NCBI RefSeq assembly: GCF_003024155.1 | Contig: NZ_CP028136.1 | Span: 4,092,001 to 4,156,000 of the forward strand | DNA: 64,000 bases | Reading direction: 5' to 3' | Origin: Christiangramia fulva | GTDB lineage: Bacteria > Bacteroidota > Bacteroidia > Flavobacteriales > Flavobacteriaceae | Notes under the pieces: generated by a model | Seen by the model: only the letters and a program-made list of their open reading frames with translations | The model's database searches: none | Told to the model about the DNA's origin: nothing | Position numbers and translations under genes: made by a program | Part shown: piece by piece, positions 26,701-35,094 of the stretch | How the letters are laid out: the number at the start of each line of letters is the position of its first letter | Numbering within the stretch: the first letter of the stretch is position 1

Positions 26701-27735
26701 CTGCCGGGAAAGAGTTCGCTGGATATTACAGGCGCGATCAATAATTTTTCAAGTTTCATCAATAACGACCAGGCAGCCGATTCCCATATTTCATACTTTA
26801 CGATAAAATCGGCGTACCTTAATAATAAAGACATTAAAACATTCCTGAAATCTTCGAATAAGAAGAGGGATACCACGACCACTAAAGATTTCAAATTAGA
26901 GAACCTGAAAGAGGTCCTTGATAATATCCACACCTCTTATTACCCTTCGGTGAACGTGGAGATCGATTCGCTGATATTTGGCAATATCGCTGTTTCCAAT
27001 TTCGGATCGCAAATAGGTTATAAGAACAACGGGGAGTTTAAGATCGAAGATACCCAACTGCAGTATCTTGGTGGTCGCATAGACCTCTCGCTGGAAGCGG
27101 GGGTACAAACGACCAATGATCTGCCGGTAACTGTAAATATGAATGCGGAAGATATTGACCTCCAAAAACTGGTAAAAGATCTTAATTATTTTGGCAGTGA
27201 GGAGTTACGCAAAGCCGATAAAATTGATGGTACTCTGAATTTTGTTCTCGATGCCAGCGGAGTTATGAACAACGACGGAAGTCTGGACATGAATTCCCTG
27301 AATGGAACGCTGCAACTGGACCTGGAGGAGCTTGCGCTCTACAACTTCAAACCCGTTACTGAAAATACGCCGCTTATGAAAAATGAACGCTTTGAACATC
27401 TTGAATTCAGGCCCATAAAACAGACTTTTAAAGTAAAAGACGGCAAGATCATCATTCCCAGAACCCAGATCCAGTCCAGTGCCCTGCAGGTTTTTGTGCA
27501 GGGTGAGTTACGAATTGGCGAATATGTGAATATCTGGCTCTCCCTGCCCTGGCATAACCTGAAAAGCATCAGCGGACTTGAATTACCCGAAAAGACCTCT
27601 TTCGATGAGGCCGGTTCAAAATTCTATATCCAGATCATCCAGGACAAGAACAGCGAAAAAAGTAGCCGGCAGAAATTAAAAACTAAATTCCGCCTGGGAA
27701 ATGCTAAGATGAAGAAAAGCCTGGATGGAAATTAG
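23776..27735 (+). CDS. AsmA-like giant membrane-anchored protein
   Basis: The 1,319-residue protein has one N-terminal membrane helix (IAVGILFLVPLALFVIGW, residues 21-38). A very long extracytoplasmic region of repeating beta-rich segments (motifs such as NADFDFSGHTTYQLSF and DLDFEYGDSKARINGTL) follows, and an AsmA-like C-terminal domain around 1150-1290. AsmA-family proteins form bridge-like lipid-transfer rods between membranes. It begins with a GTG at 23776, two bases after a long repetitive gap; no neighbour appears co-transcribed. The AsmA assignment rests on architecture and C-terminal pattern. Confidence 0.88.
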   Translation: MKSAAPKNKKTTHKWLKRISIAVGILFLVPLALFVIGWANRNLIIDGLQEWYKTNHNGSLEIGRVDANFLSGFPNIGFTINDVRQIDFDTILDKSSSISIDRAWVSIGAQDLLKGDIQFKKILIQKAEIFSEVKTTKTPEQYIQLKKKSQEDPQVGIQLPPWLHPEKTEFSLHDIKFISKDTVLNKYFNLEAQEVEGTIFSNENRSYGRLNFKVLVNDLGFNTKKGAYINGAVVSGDPKFVLDKKNNSLVLSEFILKVDDQKFKANADFDFSGHTTYQLSFENPETDFRAIKKILPQQLSEKISTYQISEPITTSLRLKGKFLYGAVPFIHGTFSTQANRMAINDSTWLDHVKFDGYLTNDLNKGENKPRHQASKKDIKIMFDDFAADLKDIKISARESYFQSSDTASNFVNAHLKMYGPNETLAEVMQNNNFSFEGGNFNFAANINGDISESENLLNSATGRFTLRNTRVILKRNQLQLPLEIADLSLNKEISILNSLKVNLPDGHDLELSGTLTNVASLLSNDPEDPAQASLKLDSQDLNLNELIAAATASVPKNEKKTSNLTTLHEIFKAVYTKFRPQIKLDLNSLEYNGLTFKDIAAEMRLSNPETLLFDHFNFRYKEAVTQLDGTLRVPEQDRENKEPVYLYFETRSSGPISIFQDLFKISLMNINAGEYVFSGKIAGNIQKLEEVLNNIEGDLRLTDAQFYYSNAQSLIEFDSLKVAVNHSNVNIDRFEIEVGGHHPFSLTGEIKDFPGFLVDDIKSNGSLSIKLDAAYVDMDEWMETIDAIDNDKPQQKVKEEKEADLNSVFNDIYKFHPKFSLAVDSLKFRDLITKNIGGSVYFENDNVLKLDDLDFEYGDSKARINGTLTAINTDETIGENPFDFDFSAEMKGKNRDLNDFLRTVNFVFQSGDFEFTASYQGEAKDLNILNSDFEGELMLGRSIVDIKAADLLVPVDSLHLKIKNDLANLDRLDIDLPGKSSLDITGAINNFSSFINNDQAADSHISYFTIKSAYLNNKDIKTFLKSSNKKRDTTTTKDFKLENLKEVLDNIHTSYYPSVNVEIDSLIFGNIAVSNFGSQIGYKNNGEFKIEDTQLQYLGGRIDLSLEAGVQTTNDLPVTVNMNAEDIDLQKLVKDLNYFGSEELRKADKIDGTLNFVLDASGVMNNDGSLDMNSLNGTLQLDLEELALYNFKPVTENTPLMKNERFEHLEFRPIKQTFKVKDGKIIIPRTQIQSSALQVFVQGELRIGEYVNIWLSLPWHNLKSISGLELPEKTSFDEAGSKFYIQIIQDKNSEKSSRQKLKTKFRLGNAKMKKSLDGN

Positions 27736-27967
27736 AAGTACGAGTTACGAAGGACGAATAATGAACAATGAATTTTTAATCTTCAATATTGAAATAGGAA
27801 ACGGGAGCCATGATACAGGGACCTTTACCTCTTTATCTCTTTCCCTCTTTCACTTCTTTACCTCAAAGCCTGGTTATTGATAATTGCTCATTGTTCCCTG
27901 AATCCCATCTTCAAATTTCCAAATTTTCAAATTATCGAATCAATTATCCATTGTCCATTTTCAATTG

Positions 27968-28378
27968 TCAATTTTCTTTAATATAACTCCACCCCTGCTG
28001 TTGCTTATTCGCGATTTCGAGAATTCCGTCGGGGACTGTTTTAACCCCGGGAATCAAAGCTGCTTCAGTAAGATCATGCTTTTTCAGGCTTTGTTGGCAC
28101 ACGACCACCGAAATATTATCCTTTTCGGCCATATTGCGTATATCACTCGCCACCGAGGATTTGTCATTTAGAAGCATATCGAGTCCGCTGCTGTAGACTA
28201 CCAGTTCAAATTGCGAATTGGGATAAGCCTCAGCCATCGATTTCACATGTCTTACCGCCGACTGGTGGACCTTCGCATCGTTGCTGGTCACATCAAAGAC
28301 GATCTTTACCGGTTTTTCCTGCGCGAAACTTCCGAGCGACAGCAAACAAACCAGTATCAAAATAAGATACTTTTTCAT
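27968..28378 (-). CDS. Exported DsrE-family protein
   Basis: The 136-residue protein has a signal peptide (ILVCLLSLGSFAQ) and a DsrE/DsrF-like fold: KIVFDVTSNDAKVHQSAVRH, ELVVYSSGLDMLL, VVVCQQSLKKHDL with the DsrE-position cysteine, and PGVKTVPDGILEIANKQQQG. DsrE-type proteins bind persulfides and relay sulfur. It is the last gene of a three-gene minus-strand cluster with a Tat-exported DsrE-like protein and a TsdA-like cytochrome, so all three probably act in the periplasm on sulfur compounds. The 27,736-27,967 gap is repetitive and has no gene. Confidence 0.88.
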   Translation of the reverse strand: MKKYLILILVCLLSLGSFAQEKPVKIVFDVTSNDAKVHQSAVRHVKSMAEAYPNSQFELVVYSSGLDMLLNDKSSVASDIRNMAEKDNISVVVCQQSLKKHDLTEAALIPGVKTVPDGILEIANKQQQGWSYIKEN

Positions 28379-28404
28379 TCTTTAAATTTTTAAATTTTAT
28401 ACTA

Positions 28405-29088
28405 TTAACCTCCGGCATAGATATAGGCGCAGTCATGCTGCTGAGCCCTTCCTAATGCCCATACTCCCGAGGGAACGACCTGGATCCCGGGTAAAACCCC
28501 GCTCACCCAATCATTATAGGCTTCCTTAGGATCCATATTCATTTTTTTAGCCGCGAAAGAGCTATTTACCTTCAGTGCAAGATCACAGGCACAGAACATC
28601 GCTCCGCGATCCTGTAATTTCTTAATTCCGTCGATACCGGGAAGCGGGAAATCGCCATCCTGAGGTTCATAAACCGTATTTCTCAAAGAAGGTTTTTTGG
28701 TGATATTGTCATCAACCTTAAAGAACTCACCAAGCTTGTATTTTTCCCAGATCCGGTCTTCAAGGGCCAGGGGAATGGCATCATGCCTGAGCACCGTCAT
28801 GGCGGTAATATCATCATCTGGTACTCCTGTTTGGTTGTTGGTGAGATAAAAGGCCCAGTTCCAGATCACCGGAAAACTGTGATAGGCAGTTGAACCGTCA
28901 AATACCGCACGATGTGTTCCTTTGATCTTATCCATCCATTTTTCCGGATCGCTTAAATTGGTTGATCCTGAAAAATTTAGCTGTTGAGCGATTGGTCCGG
29001 CCATAATGGGGCTGATACTTCCCATTGCTGCACCGAGGGCGAGGGTTCCTAAAAAGTCCCTTCTGGAATTCAGTTGTTTGGTCTTCAT
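28405..29088 (-). CDS. Tat-exported DsrE-like protein
   Basis: The 227-residue protein has a twin-arginine signal (SRRDFLGTLALGAAMGS). Its C-terminal half mirrors the DsrE neighbour: the segment FCACDLALKVNSSFAAKK carries the cysteine pair, and GVLPGIQVVPSGVWALGRAQ parallels the neighbour's last helix. A larger insert (residues 75-150) is specific to this protein. It lies 26 bp upstream of the DsrE gene and 108 bp downstream of the cytochrome gene. Sulfur binding is inferred. Confidence 0.78.
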   Translation of the reverse strand: MKTKQLNSRRDFLGTLALGAAMGSISPIMAGPIAQQLNFSGSTNLSDPEKWMDKIKGTHRAVFDGSTAYHSFPVIWNWAFYLTNNQTGVPDDDITAMTVLRHDAIPLALEDRIWEKYKLGEFFKVDDNITKKPSLRNTVYEPQDGDFPLPGIDGIKKLQDRGAMFCACDLALKVNSSFAAKKMNMDPKEAYNDWVSGVLPGIQVVPSGVWALGRAQQHDCAYIYAGG

Positions 29089-29196
29089 GTTACTCTATTA
29101 GTTAAGTGAAACAATTATTTCCGTATAAATTACCTGGGACGACCTTAAATTTAAACAATTTAAACAACTTAAGTCGTTTAAAACCAATTATTTAAA

Positions 29197-30225
29197 CTAT
29201 TTATTTTTCTTGATTCCGTACTTTTTTTCGTAATACTCCATGATAGGCTGGAAAGGTCCCACCTGGTGCTGATGTACCGAAAAATTATCGGCATAAGGCG
29301 GGTAAGGTGTGGAGACAGGTTTTTTCCGAAGATCGGGAAAATCATCTTCGGAATGAGGCTTCTGCGGTCGCGAATGCTGGTTGATATATCCGGCAAGATC
29401 ATAACACTCCTCATCGCTAAGCAGCGGATTTTCATAGGTCACTCCAAAAGGCATATTTGTTTTGATGAATTGAGCCGCGGTGATCACCCGCGCCATACCC
29501 GCGCCAATATTGTAAGAATCGTCGCCCCAAAGCGGAGGATACAGGTAACCGGGAGTTCCCTTCAGCCTTTGCCCCTGGCCATCTTCACCATGACAGACCA
29601 CGCAGTTAGCGGCAAATAATTTCTTTCCTTTTTCAAGGTCCACCGGCCGCTCCGGGATCTCAATTTCAGTATAACCGGTGCCTTCTACCTTTCCGTCTTC
29701 GGGCGCAAAACGGTTAAGCCATTTTAGATAACTCACAAAAGCCTGCATCTCTTTCCCGTTAACAGGAAGAACCCGGCCATTCATACTGCGTTCCATACAG
29801 CCGTTAATTCGCTCTTCTATAGTCCCCATTTTATCTTCCCGCCCGCGATACTGCGGAAATCGGTTGATCACGCCAATGAGCATTCCCGAATAGGCTTTGG
29901 TTCCGGCTTTTAAATGACAGTTGTTGCAGGCGAGATTATTGCCCGAATAGACCATTTGCCGATCACCATTTTCGGGACCTATATACCGCGGCGTATGGGT
30001 AAAAAGTTCATAACCGTATTTGATCATGCGATTTTCTTCGGAATCATCAAGGCCCGAGGTGTCATAACGCGGATCCACGGGCATAGTAATTGTTACCTCC
30101 GGCTGAATATAATCTTCTTTTGAAGAGGGATCCTGAAACAGGAAATAAGCGGTAATGCTTATCACCAGAATGATGAAAAAGCTAACAAAAGGCAGCAGTC
30201 TTTTTTTATTCTGAAGCATTGGCAT
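29197..30225 (-). CDS. Membrane-anchored dihaem cytochrome c, thiosulfate dehydrogenase (TsdA)-like
   Basis: The 342-residue protein has an N-terminal anchor (LLPFVSFFIILVISITAYFL) and two haem c motifs: CNNCH near residue 99 and CVVCH near 208. Between them is FPQYRGREDKMGTIEERING followed by CMERSMNGR, the stretch that in TsdA provides the unusual cysteine ligand of haem 1; a methionine candidate for haem 2 lies in TNMPFG. TsdA interconverts thiosulfate and tetrathionate in the periplasm. The subfamily call is by pattern and context with two DsrE-type proteins; a generic dihaem cytochrome is the alternative. Confidence 0.82.
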   Translation of the reverse strand: MPMLQNKKRLLPFVSFFIILVISITAYFLFQDPSSKEDYIQPEVTITMPVDPRYDTSGLDDSEENRMIKYGYELFTHTPRYIGPENGDRQMVYSGNNLACNNCHLKAGTKAYSGMLIGVINRFPQYRGREDKMGTIEERINGCMERSMNGRVLPVNGKEMQAFVSYLKWLNRFAPEDGKVEGTGYTEIEIPERPVDLEKGKKLFAANCVVCHGEDGQGQRLKGTPGYLYPPLWGDDSYNIGAGMARVITAAQFIKTNMPFGVTYENPLLSDEECYDLAGYINQHSRPQKPHSEDDFPDLRKKPVSTPYPPYADNFSVHQHQVGPFQPIMEYYEKKYGIKKNK

Positions 30226-30425
30226 ATCGCTGGCTTTTAGAGAATCTCGCCATAGCTAAAATAGAATTAAATAAATTGATAGTGAGAGGCTTAGGTTAAA
30301 ATTACAAAGAATTAAGGAAGTACGTAAAAGACTATATAGGAAATTCTATTAAGCTGATTTTTAAACAACGACATATTTTGGCGCCTTTACTTTGTTTATT
30401 TGTCCTGAACATTTAAATTAACAGT

Positions 30426-30914
30426 ATGAATATTTTATACCTGCACGGGCTCCAAAGCAAACTGAGTAGCAATAAAAGAAAGATCCTTGAAGACTACGGC
30501 AGTGTCTTTGCTCCGGATATACAGTATGAAAATAAGCATATCCAGGCAGCAGAAATTTTAAAGGATTTTACCGATACTGAATTCAATGTGGTGATTGGAA
30601 GCAGTATGGGAGCCTTGAATGCGTATATCATTTCAGAAAATATTGGTCGCCCTGCGCTTCTGTTTAATCCGCCTTTACAGAAATATGAAGCGGTTAAATG
30701 TGAGAGTTTTTATACCAAAGGTTTAGCTTCTAAGAATATTTTTATCGGTGGCCGGGATGAGGTGGTTGATCCTTCAGAAACATTGAAATTTTTAGCAGAT
30801 CATATTCAGCAGAGCGACCTTCATATCGATATCGACTCAAATTGTGGTCACCGAATTCCTGTAGATATTTTCAGCAATCAGGTTTCTTCATTTTTTTCAT
30901 CCATTTGTAATTAA
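30426..30914 (+). CDS. YqiA/YcfP-like alpha/beta-hydrolase (esterase)
   Basis: The 162-residue compact alpha/beta hydrolase has the early NILYLHGLQSKLSSNKR, the nucleophile elbow GSSMGA (residues 58-63), an acid in IGGRDEVVDP and a histidine in NCGHRIP. This is the UPF0227/YqiA layout of small acyl esterases. It is followed after 5 bp by the WYL regulator, so they probably share a transcript. Substrate unknown. Confidence 0.9.
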   Translation: MNILYLHGLQSKLSSNKRKILEDYGSVFAPDIQYENKHIQAAEILKDFTDTEFNVVIGSSMGALNAYIISENIGRPALLFNPPLQKYEAVKCESFYTKGLASKNIFIGGRDEVVDPSETLKFLADHIQQSDLHIDIDSNCGHRIPVDIFSNQVSSFFSSICN

Positions 30915-30919
30915 GCATT

Positions 30920-31813
30920 ATGTCTGTACGCCAAACCATCAAACGTCATTTTAAGATCATTTCCATTCTTCAGAAAAAAGCCATGAGCTTTGAAGAACTT
31001 CAGGATGAGATCGCCATCGATCCCGATTCGGTGGAAGAAAAACTGCTTACCTCCCAACGTACTTTCCAAAGGGATATTCTTGATATCGCTTCTATCTATG
31101 GAATTGAGATCGCTTCTGATAAAAGCCGGAACGTATATTTCATCAGGGACGATGTAGAAGACGAAAGCACCCAGCGATTACGCGAAAATTACGATCTGCT
31201 GAATGCCATCCGCCTTTCTAAAGGTATGGGTAACAGCCTGATCTTTGAGCAACGCAAGGCTTTAGGGACCAAACATATGTCCGGACTTCTCTTCGCGGTC
31301 CAGAATTCCTGGGTGGTGGAATTTGAATATCTGAAATTCTGGGACGGCTCGCTTAGTAAAAGAAGGGTGCATCCTATTTCACTAAAAGAGGCCAGAAACC
31401 GCTGGTACCTTATTGCCAAGGACGAAAAAGACGAGATCATAAAGAATTTTTCATTGGACAGGATCGAAAATCTTGCCCTCACTCAGGTACACTTTACACC
31501 GATTTCCTATGACGTACAAGCGGAATTCAAAGATAGCTTTGGGATCATCAATGGTACCGAAGAAGAGCCCGTTGAAGTTGTGTTGAGTTTCACGCCCCGT
31601 GAAGGTCGCTATGTAGAATCACTGCCGCTGCATTCGAGTCAGAAGCTGGTGGAGAAGAATGAAAAGGAGATACGGTTCAGTTATTTTATTCGGCCCACGT
31701 ATGATTTCAGGATGGAAATTCTTTCTTACGGAGACCAGGTGAAGGTTCTGCAACCAAAAACACTTCAGCAAGAGATAAAAAAACAACTGGAAAATTCCAT
31801 AGACCAGTATTAA
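30920..31813 (+). CDS. WYL-domain transcriptional regulator
   Basis: The 297-residue protein has an N-terminal winged-helix segment (LTSQRTFQRDILDIASIYGI, residues 43-62), a central WYL domain containing NRWYLIAKDEKDEIIKNFSLDR, and a C-terminal WCX-type domain. WYL proteins respond to ligands, often nucleic-acid related, and are frequent regulators at the edge of defence islands. Here it is the last gene before the island begins. What it controls is not known. Confidence 0.92.
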   Translation: MSVRQTIKRHFKIISILQKKAMSFEELQDEIAIDPDSVEEKLLTSQRTFQRDILDIASIYGIEIASDKSRNVYFIRDDVEDESTQRLRENYDLLNAIRLSKGMGNSLIFEQRKALGTKHMSGLLFAVQNSWVVEFEYLKFWDGSLSKRRVHPISLKEARNRWYLIAKDEKDEIIKNFSLDRIENLALTQVHFTPISYDVQAEFKDSFGIINGTEEEPVEVVLSFTPREGRYVESLPLHSSQKLVEKNEKEIRFSYFIRPTYDFRMEILSYGDQVKVLQPKTLQQEIKKQLENSIDQY

Positions 31814-31834
31814 GCGACAGCCCCTGGCGCTTTA
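31812..31834 (+). terminator. Weak hairpin after the WYL gene
   Basis: AAGCG and CGCTT enclose CAG/CTG with one mismatch, followed by TTTATC. It overlaps the stop codon. A weak terminator candidate. Confidence 0.35.
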
Positions 31835-31859
31835 TCAAAATACATTTGAAAACAAATAT

Positions 31860-31921
31860 AACCGCTGAGGGAAGATAGCTCCCTAGGTAGGGCAAGGGAT
31901 CTTTGTCTGAACTCGGCGGTT
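31860..31921 (+). promoter_or_regulatory. Structured leader candidate upstream of the AAA ATPase gene
   Basis: AACCGCTGAG and CTCGGCGGTT pair over 10 bp (one G-U) and enclose a GC-rich segment able to form an inner CCCT-AGGT-AGGG hairpin. It ends 17 bp before the ATG at 31939. GC content is well above the surroundings. It matches no riboswitch I recognise. Confidence 0.35.
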
Positions 31922-31938
31922 TAAAAAAGAAACAAAAT

Positions 31939-32967
31939 ATGCCACAACTAAAATTAAAAGACTATTCGCTTTTGAGCGGCAATATTTGGCCGATTCAAAT
32001 TTACCTAAGCTACTTTGAAAAAATCCCAAGTTCTATTTATTATTCCGGACTTAATTTTAAAGAATTGATACAAAAATTTCCTGAAGAATTTAAGGATGAA
32101 ATAATCGCTCATCATTATGAAATTAACAAATTGAGCAAGGAAGAGGTTGGAGAACACATTTTCATCCTCCGGAATGAAATTCTTATACAAATTGAATTTT
32201 CATACATGAGGATTTTCTGTTATTCAGAATCTAATTCCACGAAAAGAATTGAAGACTTTGGGAAAAAGTTCAAAAAGGAAAAACCAGATGTGGCCCAGAT
32301 CAACCTTATTACGATGAGTAATGGTGACTTTCAAAACCGAAAGATCGACTTTAAAAGGCTTTCGTTGAAATTAGACCAATTATATAATGAAGATTTCGAA
32401 GCTTTTCACAAAAAGATGTATTCTATTCTGAAAGAAGAAAACCAAAGCGGCCTCCACCTTCTTTATGGGATTCCCGGCACGGGTAAAAGCACCTACATCC
32501 GGTATTTGTGCGGTAAATTAAAAAAGGAAATAATCTTTCTACCCGGACAGTTAGCTCAAAACCTGGATAACGTTTACATGACCAGGTACCTGATTGCGAA
32601 CTCTAATTCGATACTTGTAATTGAAGACGCAGAAGAACTCATAGTCTCCAGGGATCATCAACGAAATTCTAATCTGGCCATGATCCTGAACATTACCGAT
32701 GGTATTCTTGGTGAATCTTTAGGCATCCAGATCATCGCAACCTTTAATACCGATCTCAGGAATATAGATCCTGCCTTAAAACGAAAAGGACGACTAAAAA
32801 GCAGTTACGAATTCAAAGCTTTGGAACCTGAAAAAGCAAATCGGCTCCTAGAAAAGGAAGGGATTGAGGAACAAACCTCTTCTCCCCTAACTCTGGCTGA
32901 TATCTATAATTTTAAAGAGGAACAACAAATGAAGCAGTCATCCAGAAAAGCGGTAGGATTTAAGTAA
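31939..32967 (+). CDS. AAA-family ATPase (BCS1-like)
   Basis: The 342-residue protein has an unrecognised N-terminal domain (1-160) and a C-terminal AAA module: Walker A LLYGIPGTGKSTYI near residue 175, Walker B SILVIEDAEEL, sensor-1 ATFNTDL and an arginine-rich sensor-2-like PALKRKGRLKSSYEF. The ATG at 31939 was chosen over a TTG at 31903, because the upstream codons lie inside a stable hairpin. The protein ends with a basic tail. It opens the accessory region and precedes a nuclease gene; its partner is unknown. Confidence 0.85.
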   Translation: MPQLKLKDYSLLSGNIWPIQIYLSYFEKIPSSIYYSGLNFKELIQKFPEEFKDEIIAHHYEINKLSKEEVGEHIFILRNEILIQIEFSYMRIFCYSESNSTKRIEDFGKKFKKEKPDVAQINLITMSNGDFQNRKIDFKRLSLKLDQLYNEDFEAFHKKMYSILKEENQSGLHLLYGIPGTGKSTYIRYLCGKLKKEIIFLPGQLAQNLDNVYMTRYLIANSNSILVIEDAEELIVSRDHQRNSNLAMILNITDGILGESLGIQIIATFNTDLRNIDPALKRKGRLKSSYEFKALEPEKANRLLEKEGIEEQTSSPLTLADIYNFKEEQQMKQSSRKAVGFK

Positions 32968-33099
32968 TTACAATCAAGGGGAGAATTTAGTAGAATTAAA
33001 CGTTACATTTAAATTAGCATTTTCTATATTTATTCATGTTCTATCTTCCCTACTATATAGAGCTTTTTTCAAACACAAGTTTTACTAATTGACCAACCT

Positions 33100-35064
33100 T
33101 TGAAACCCAGATATTTAACTAAATCCCGTTTTAAGCTTGCACTCGATTGTCCTACCAAGCTTTACTACACCAGGAAATCTGAATACGAGAACAAGAGTGA
33201 ATCGGACTCCTTTCTTGAAGCTCTGGCTCAGGGTGGATTTCAGGTTGAAGAATTAGCGCGAATGGAGCATCCGGAAGGAATTGCCATCCTTGGAGATGAT
33301 TATAATTATGATTTATTAGTTGAAAAAACAAAAGAACTGCTCAAGAAGGAAAATGTAACCATTTTTGAATCGGCCTTTTTGGTCAATGGCCTATTCATTC
33401 GGGTCGATATTCTGGTAAAACGTGGAAATCAAGTAAAATTAATAGAGGTTAAAGCTAAATCTATTAGCAGTACAGGTCATCAATCCTTCATAAAGTCGAA
33501 TGGTAAACTTGGCAGTGGCTGGGATATTTACCTGTATGACCTCGCTTTTCAAAAATATGTGATTCAGCAATCCTATGCGGAATGGAATATCACTTCTTAC
33601 CTGAGATTAGCCGATAAAGATGCGGTCACCACGGTAGATGGATTGCATCAATGCTTTAAAGTTGTTTCTGATTCTGATCTCAGAACAGGCATTGAGAAAA
33701 AAGAAGGCTTTACCAAAGCAGATCTGGGCGATCCCATTTTATGCGATATCAATGTACGCGAAGAAATAGACTTAATTCTGAATACTAATCCGCTGGATGA
33801 AAACCGTAGCTTTGAGGAAACCGTTGATCATTTTCGAAAACATTACCGGAATGACATTAAACTCATTACTGAAATTGGCCCGCATTGTAAAGGCTGTGAG
33901 TTTATTACTGAAGATCATTCCAACGGACTCAAAAGCGGATTCCATGAATGCTGGCAGGAACAGCTCCATGTAACAAAAGAAAGAATTGATCAGCCCAAAG
34001 TATATGATGTCTGGTATAATCCGGCGAAGAAAACCATTGAAGAGGGGCGTTATTTCATGGATGAACTTACTCAAAATGACATCAACATTCGGCCGGAAGC
34101 GGGAAAACTCCACCGCACTGAGCGACAGTGGCTACAGATTGAAAAACATCAACAGCAGGATGAATCTCCATACTTTGATGTCGATAACTTAAAGAAAGAA
34201 CTTGCATCCTGGAAATTCCCGCTTAATTTTATCGATTTTGAAACCACCGCGGTAGCTATCCCTTTTGTAAAAGGAATGCATCCGTATGAGCAGCTGGCAT
34301 TTCAATTTAGCCATCACATCGTTTATGAAGATGGAACAGTAAAACACTTCAGCGAATATCTGAATACCGAAATTGGAGCTTTTCCAAATTTTGATTTCAT
34401 CAGGGCTTTAAAGGATTCTCTATCACGGAATGACGGCAGTATTTTCAGGTATCATAATCATGAGAATACTATTGTAAATGTGATCTATAATCAGTTACTT
34501 AATTTCGAGGAACCTGATAAACAGGAGTTGCTTGAATTTATAGAAAGCATAAGTCACAATACCGGTAAAAATGCGAAGACTTGGCGTGGAAAAAGGGATA
34601 TGATCGATCTTCAGAAGACAGTGGTAAACTATTATTACGATCCTATAACCGGTGGCTCCAACTCCATCAAAGCAATTCTCCCCGCGGTCCTGCATTCAAG
34701 CGAATACCTGCAGGAAAAATACCAGCAGCCAATAGCCAATTTGAATCTCACCAGAAGGAATTTTTTGGATGATCATGTATTTCTGAAATTCCAAAACGGA
34801 AAACCCGTAAGTCCTTATAAGGCTTTGCCCTCGGTCTTTGATGGCTGGGATAATGAACAGCTGGAAAAAGTTTCCGAAAATCTTACTGAAATCAAGGATG
34901 GAGGAGCCGCCCTCTTCGCGTATCAAAAATTACAGTTTAACGATGTGCCTGAAATAGAAAGAAATGCGATAAAAGATAGCCTCTTAAGGTATTGCGAATT
35001 GGATACTCTCGCTATGGTTATGATCTATGAGTATTTTAGAGAGGTTTCTAAGGAAAGTAAATAA
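33100..35064 (+). CDS. DUF2779 protein: Cas4-like PD-(D/E)XK nuclease fused to a DnaQ-like exonuclease domain
   Basis: The 654-residue protein starts at a TTG (MKPRYLTKSRFKLALDCPTK). The N-terminal part has a RecB/Cas4-type nuclease core: E90, D103 and E116-x-K118 in VKLIEVKAKS. It also has four cysteines placed like a Cas4 or AddB iron-sulfur cluster (C17, then C263-x2-C266 and C284). The C-terminal part has a DEDD exonuclease start (NFIDFETTA, D379/E381) and a late YCELDTLAM with D635. DUF2779 proteins are known from many genomes but uncharacterised. Placement beside an ATPase and a type I restriction operon suggests a role in defence. Confidence 0.85.
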   Translation: MKPRYLTKSRFKLALDCPTKLYYTRKSEYENKSESDSFLEALAQGGFQVEELARMEHPEGIAILGDDYNYDLLVEKTKELLKKENVTIFESAFLVNGLFIRVDILVKRGNQVKLIEVKAKSISSTGHQSFIKSNGKLGSGWDIYLYDLAFQKYVIQQSYAEWNITSYLRLADKDAVTTVDGLHQCFKVVSDSDLRTGIEKKEGFTKADLGDPILCDINVREEIDLILNTNPLDENRSFEETVDHFRKHYRNDIKLITEIGPHCKGCEFITEDHSNGLKSGFHECWQEQLHVTKERIDQPKVYDVWYNPAKKTIEEGRYFMDELTQNDINIRPEAGKLHRTERQWLQIEKHQQQDESPYFDVDNLKKELASWKFPLNFIDFETTAVAIPFVKGMHPYEQLAFQFSHHIVYEDGTVKHFSEYLNTEIGAFPNFDFIRALKDSLSRNDGSIFRYHNHENTIVNVIYNQLLNFEEPDKQELLEFIESISHNTGKNAKTWRGKRDMIDLQKTVVNYYYDPITGGSNSIKAILPAVLHSSEYLQEKYQQPIANLNLTRRNFLDDHVFLKFQNGKPVSPYKALPSVFDGWDNEQLEKVSENLTEIKDGGAALFAYQKLQFNDVPEIERNAIKDSLLRYCELDTLAMVMIYEYFREVSKESK

Positions 35065-35094
35065 TTTTTTAGCATAATAAAGATAATACAGGCT

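Noticed and set aside
29150..29197. Recurring TTTAAAC heptamers between the cytochrome and Tat-protein genes
   Set aside because: Irregular spacing in very AT-rich DNA; not distinguishable from composition.
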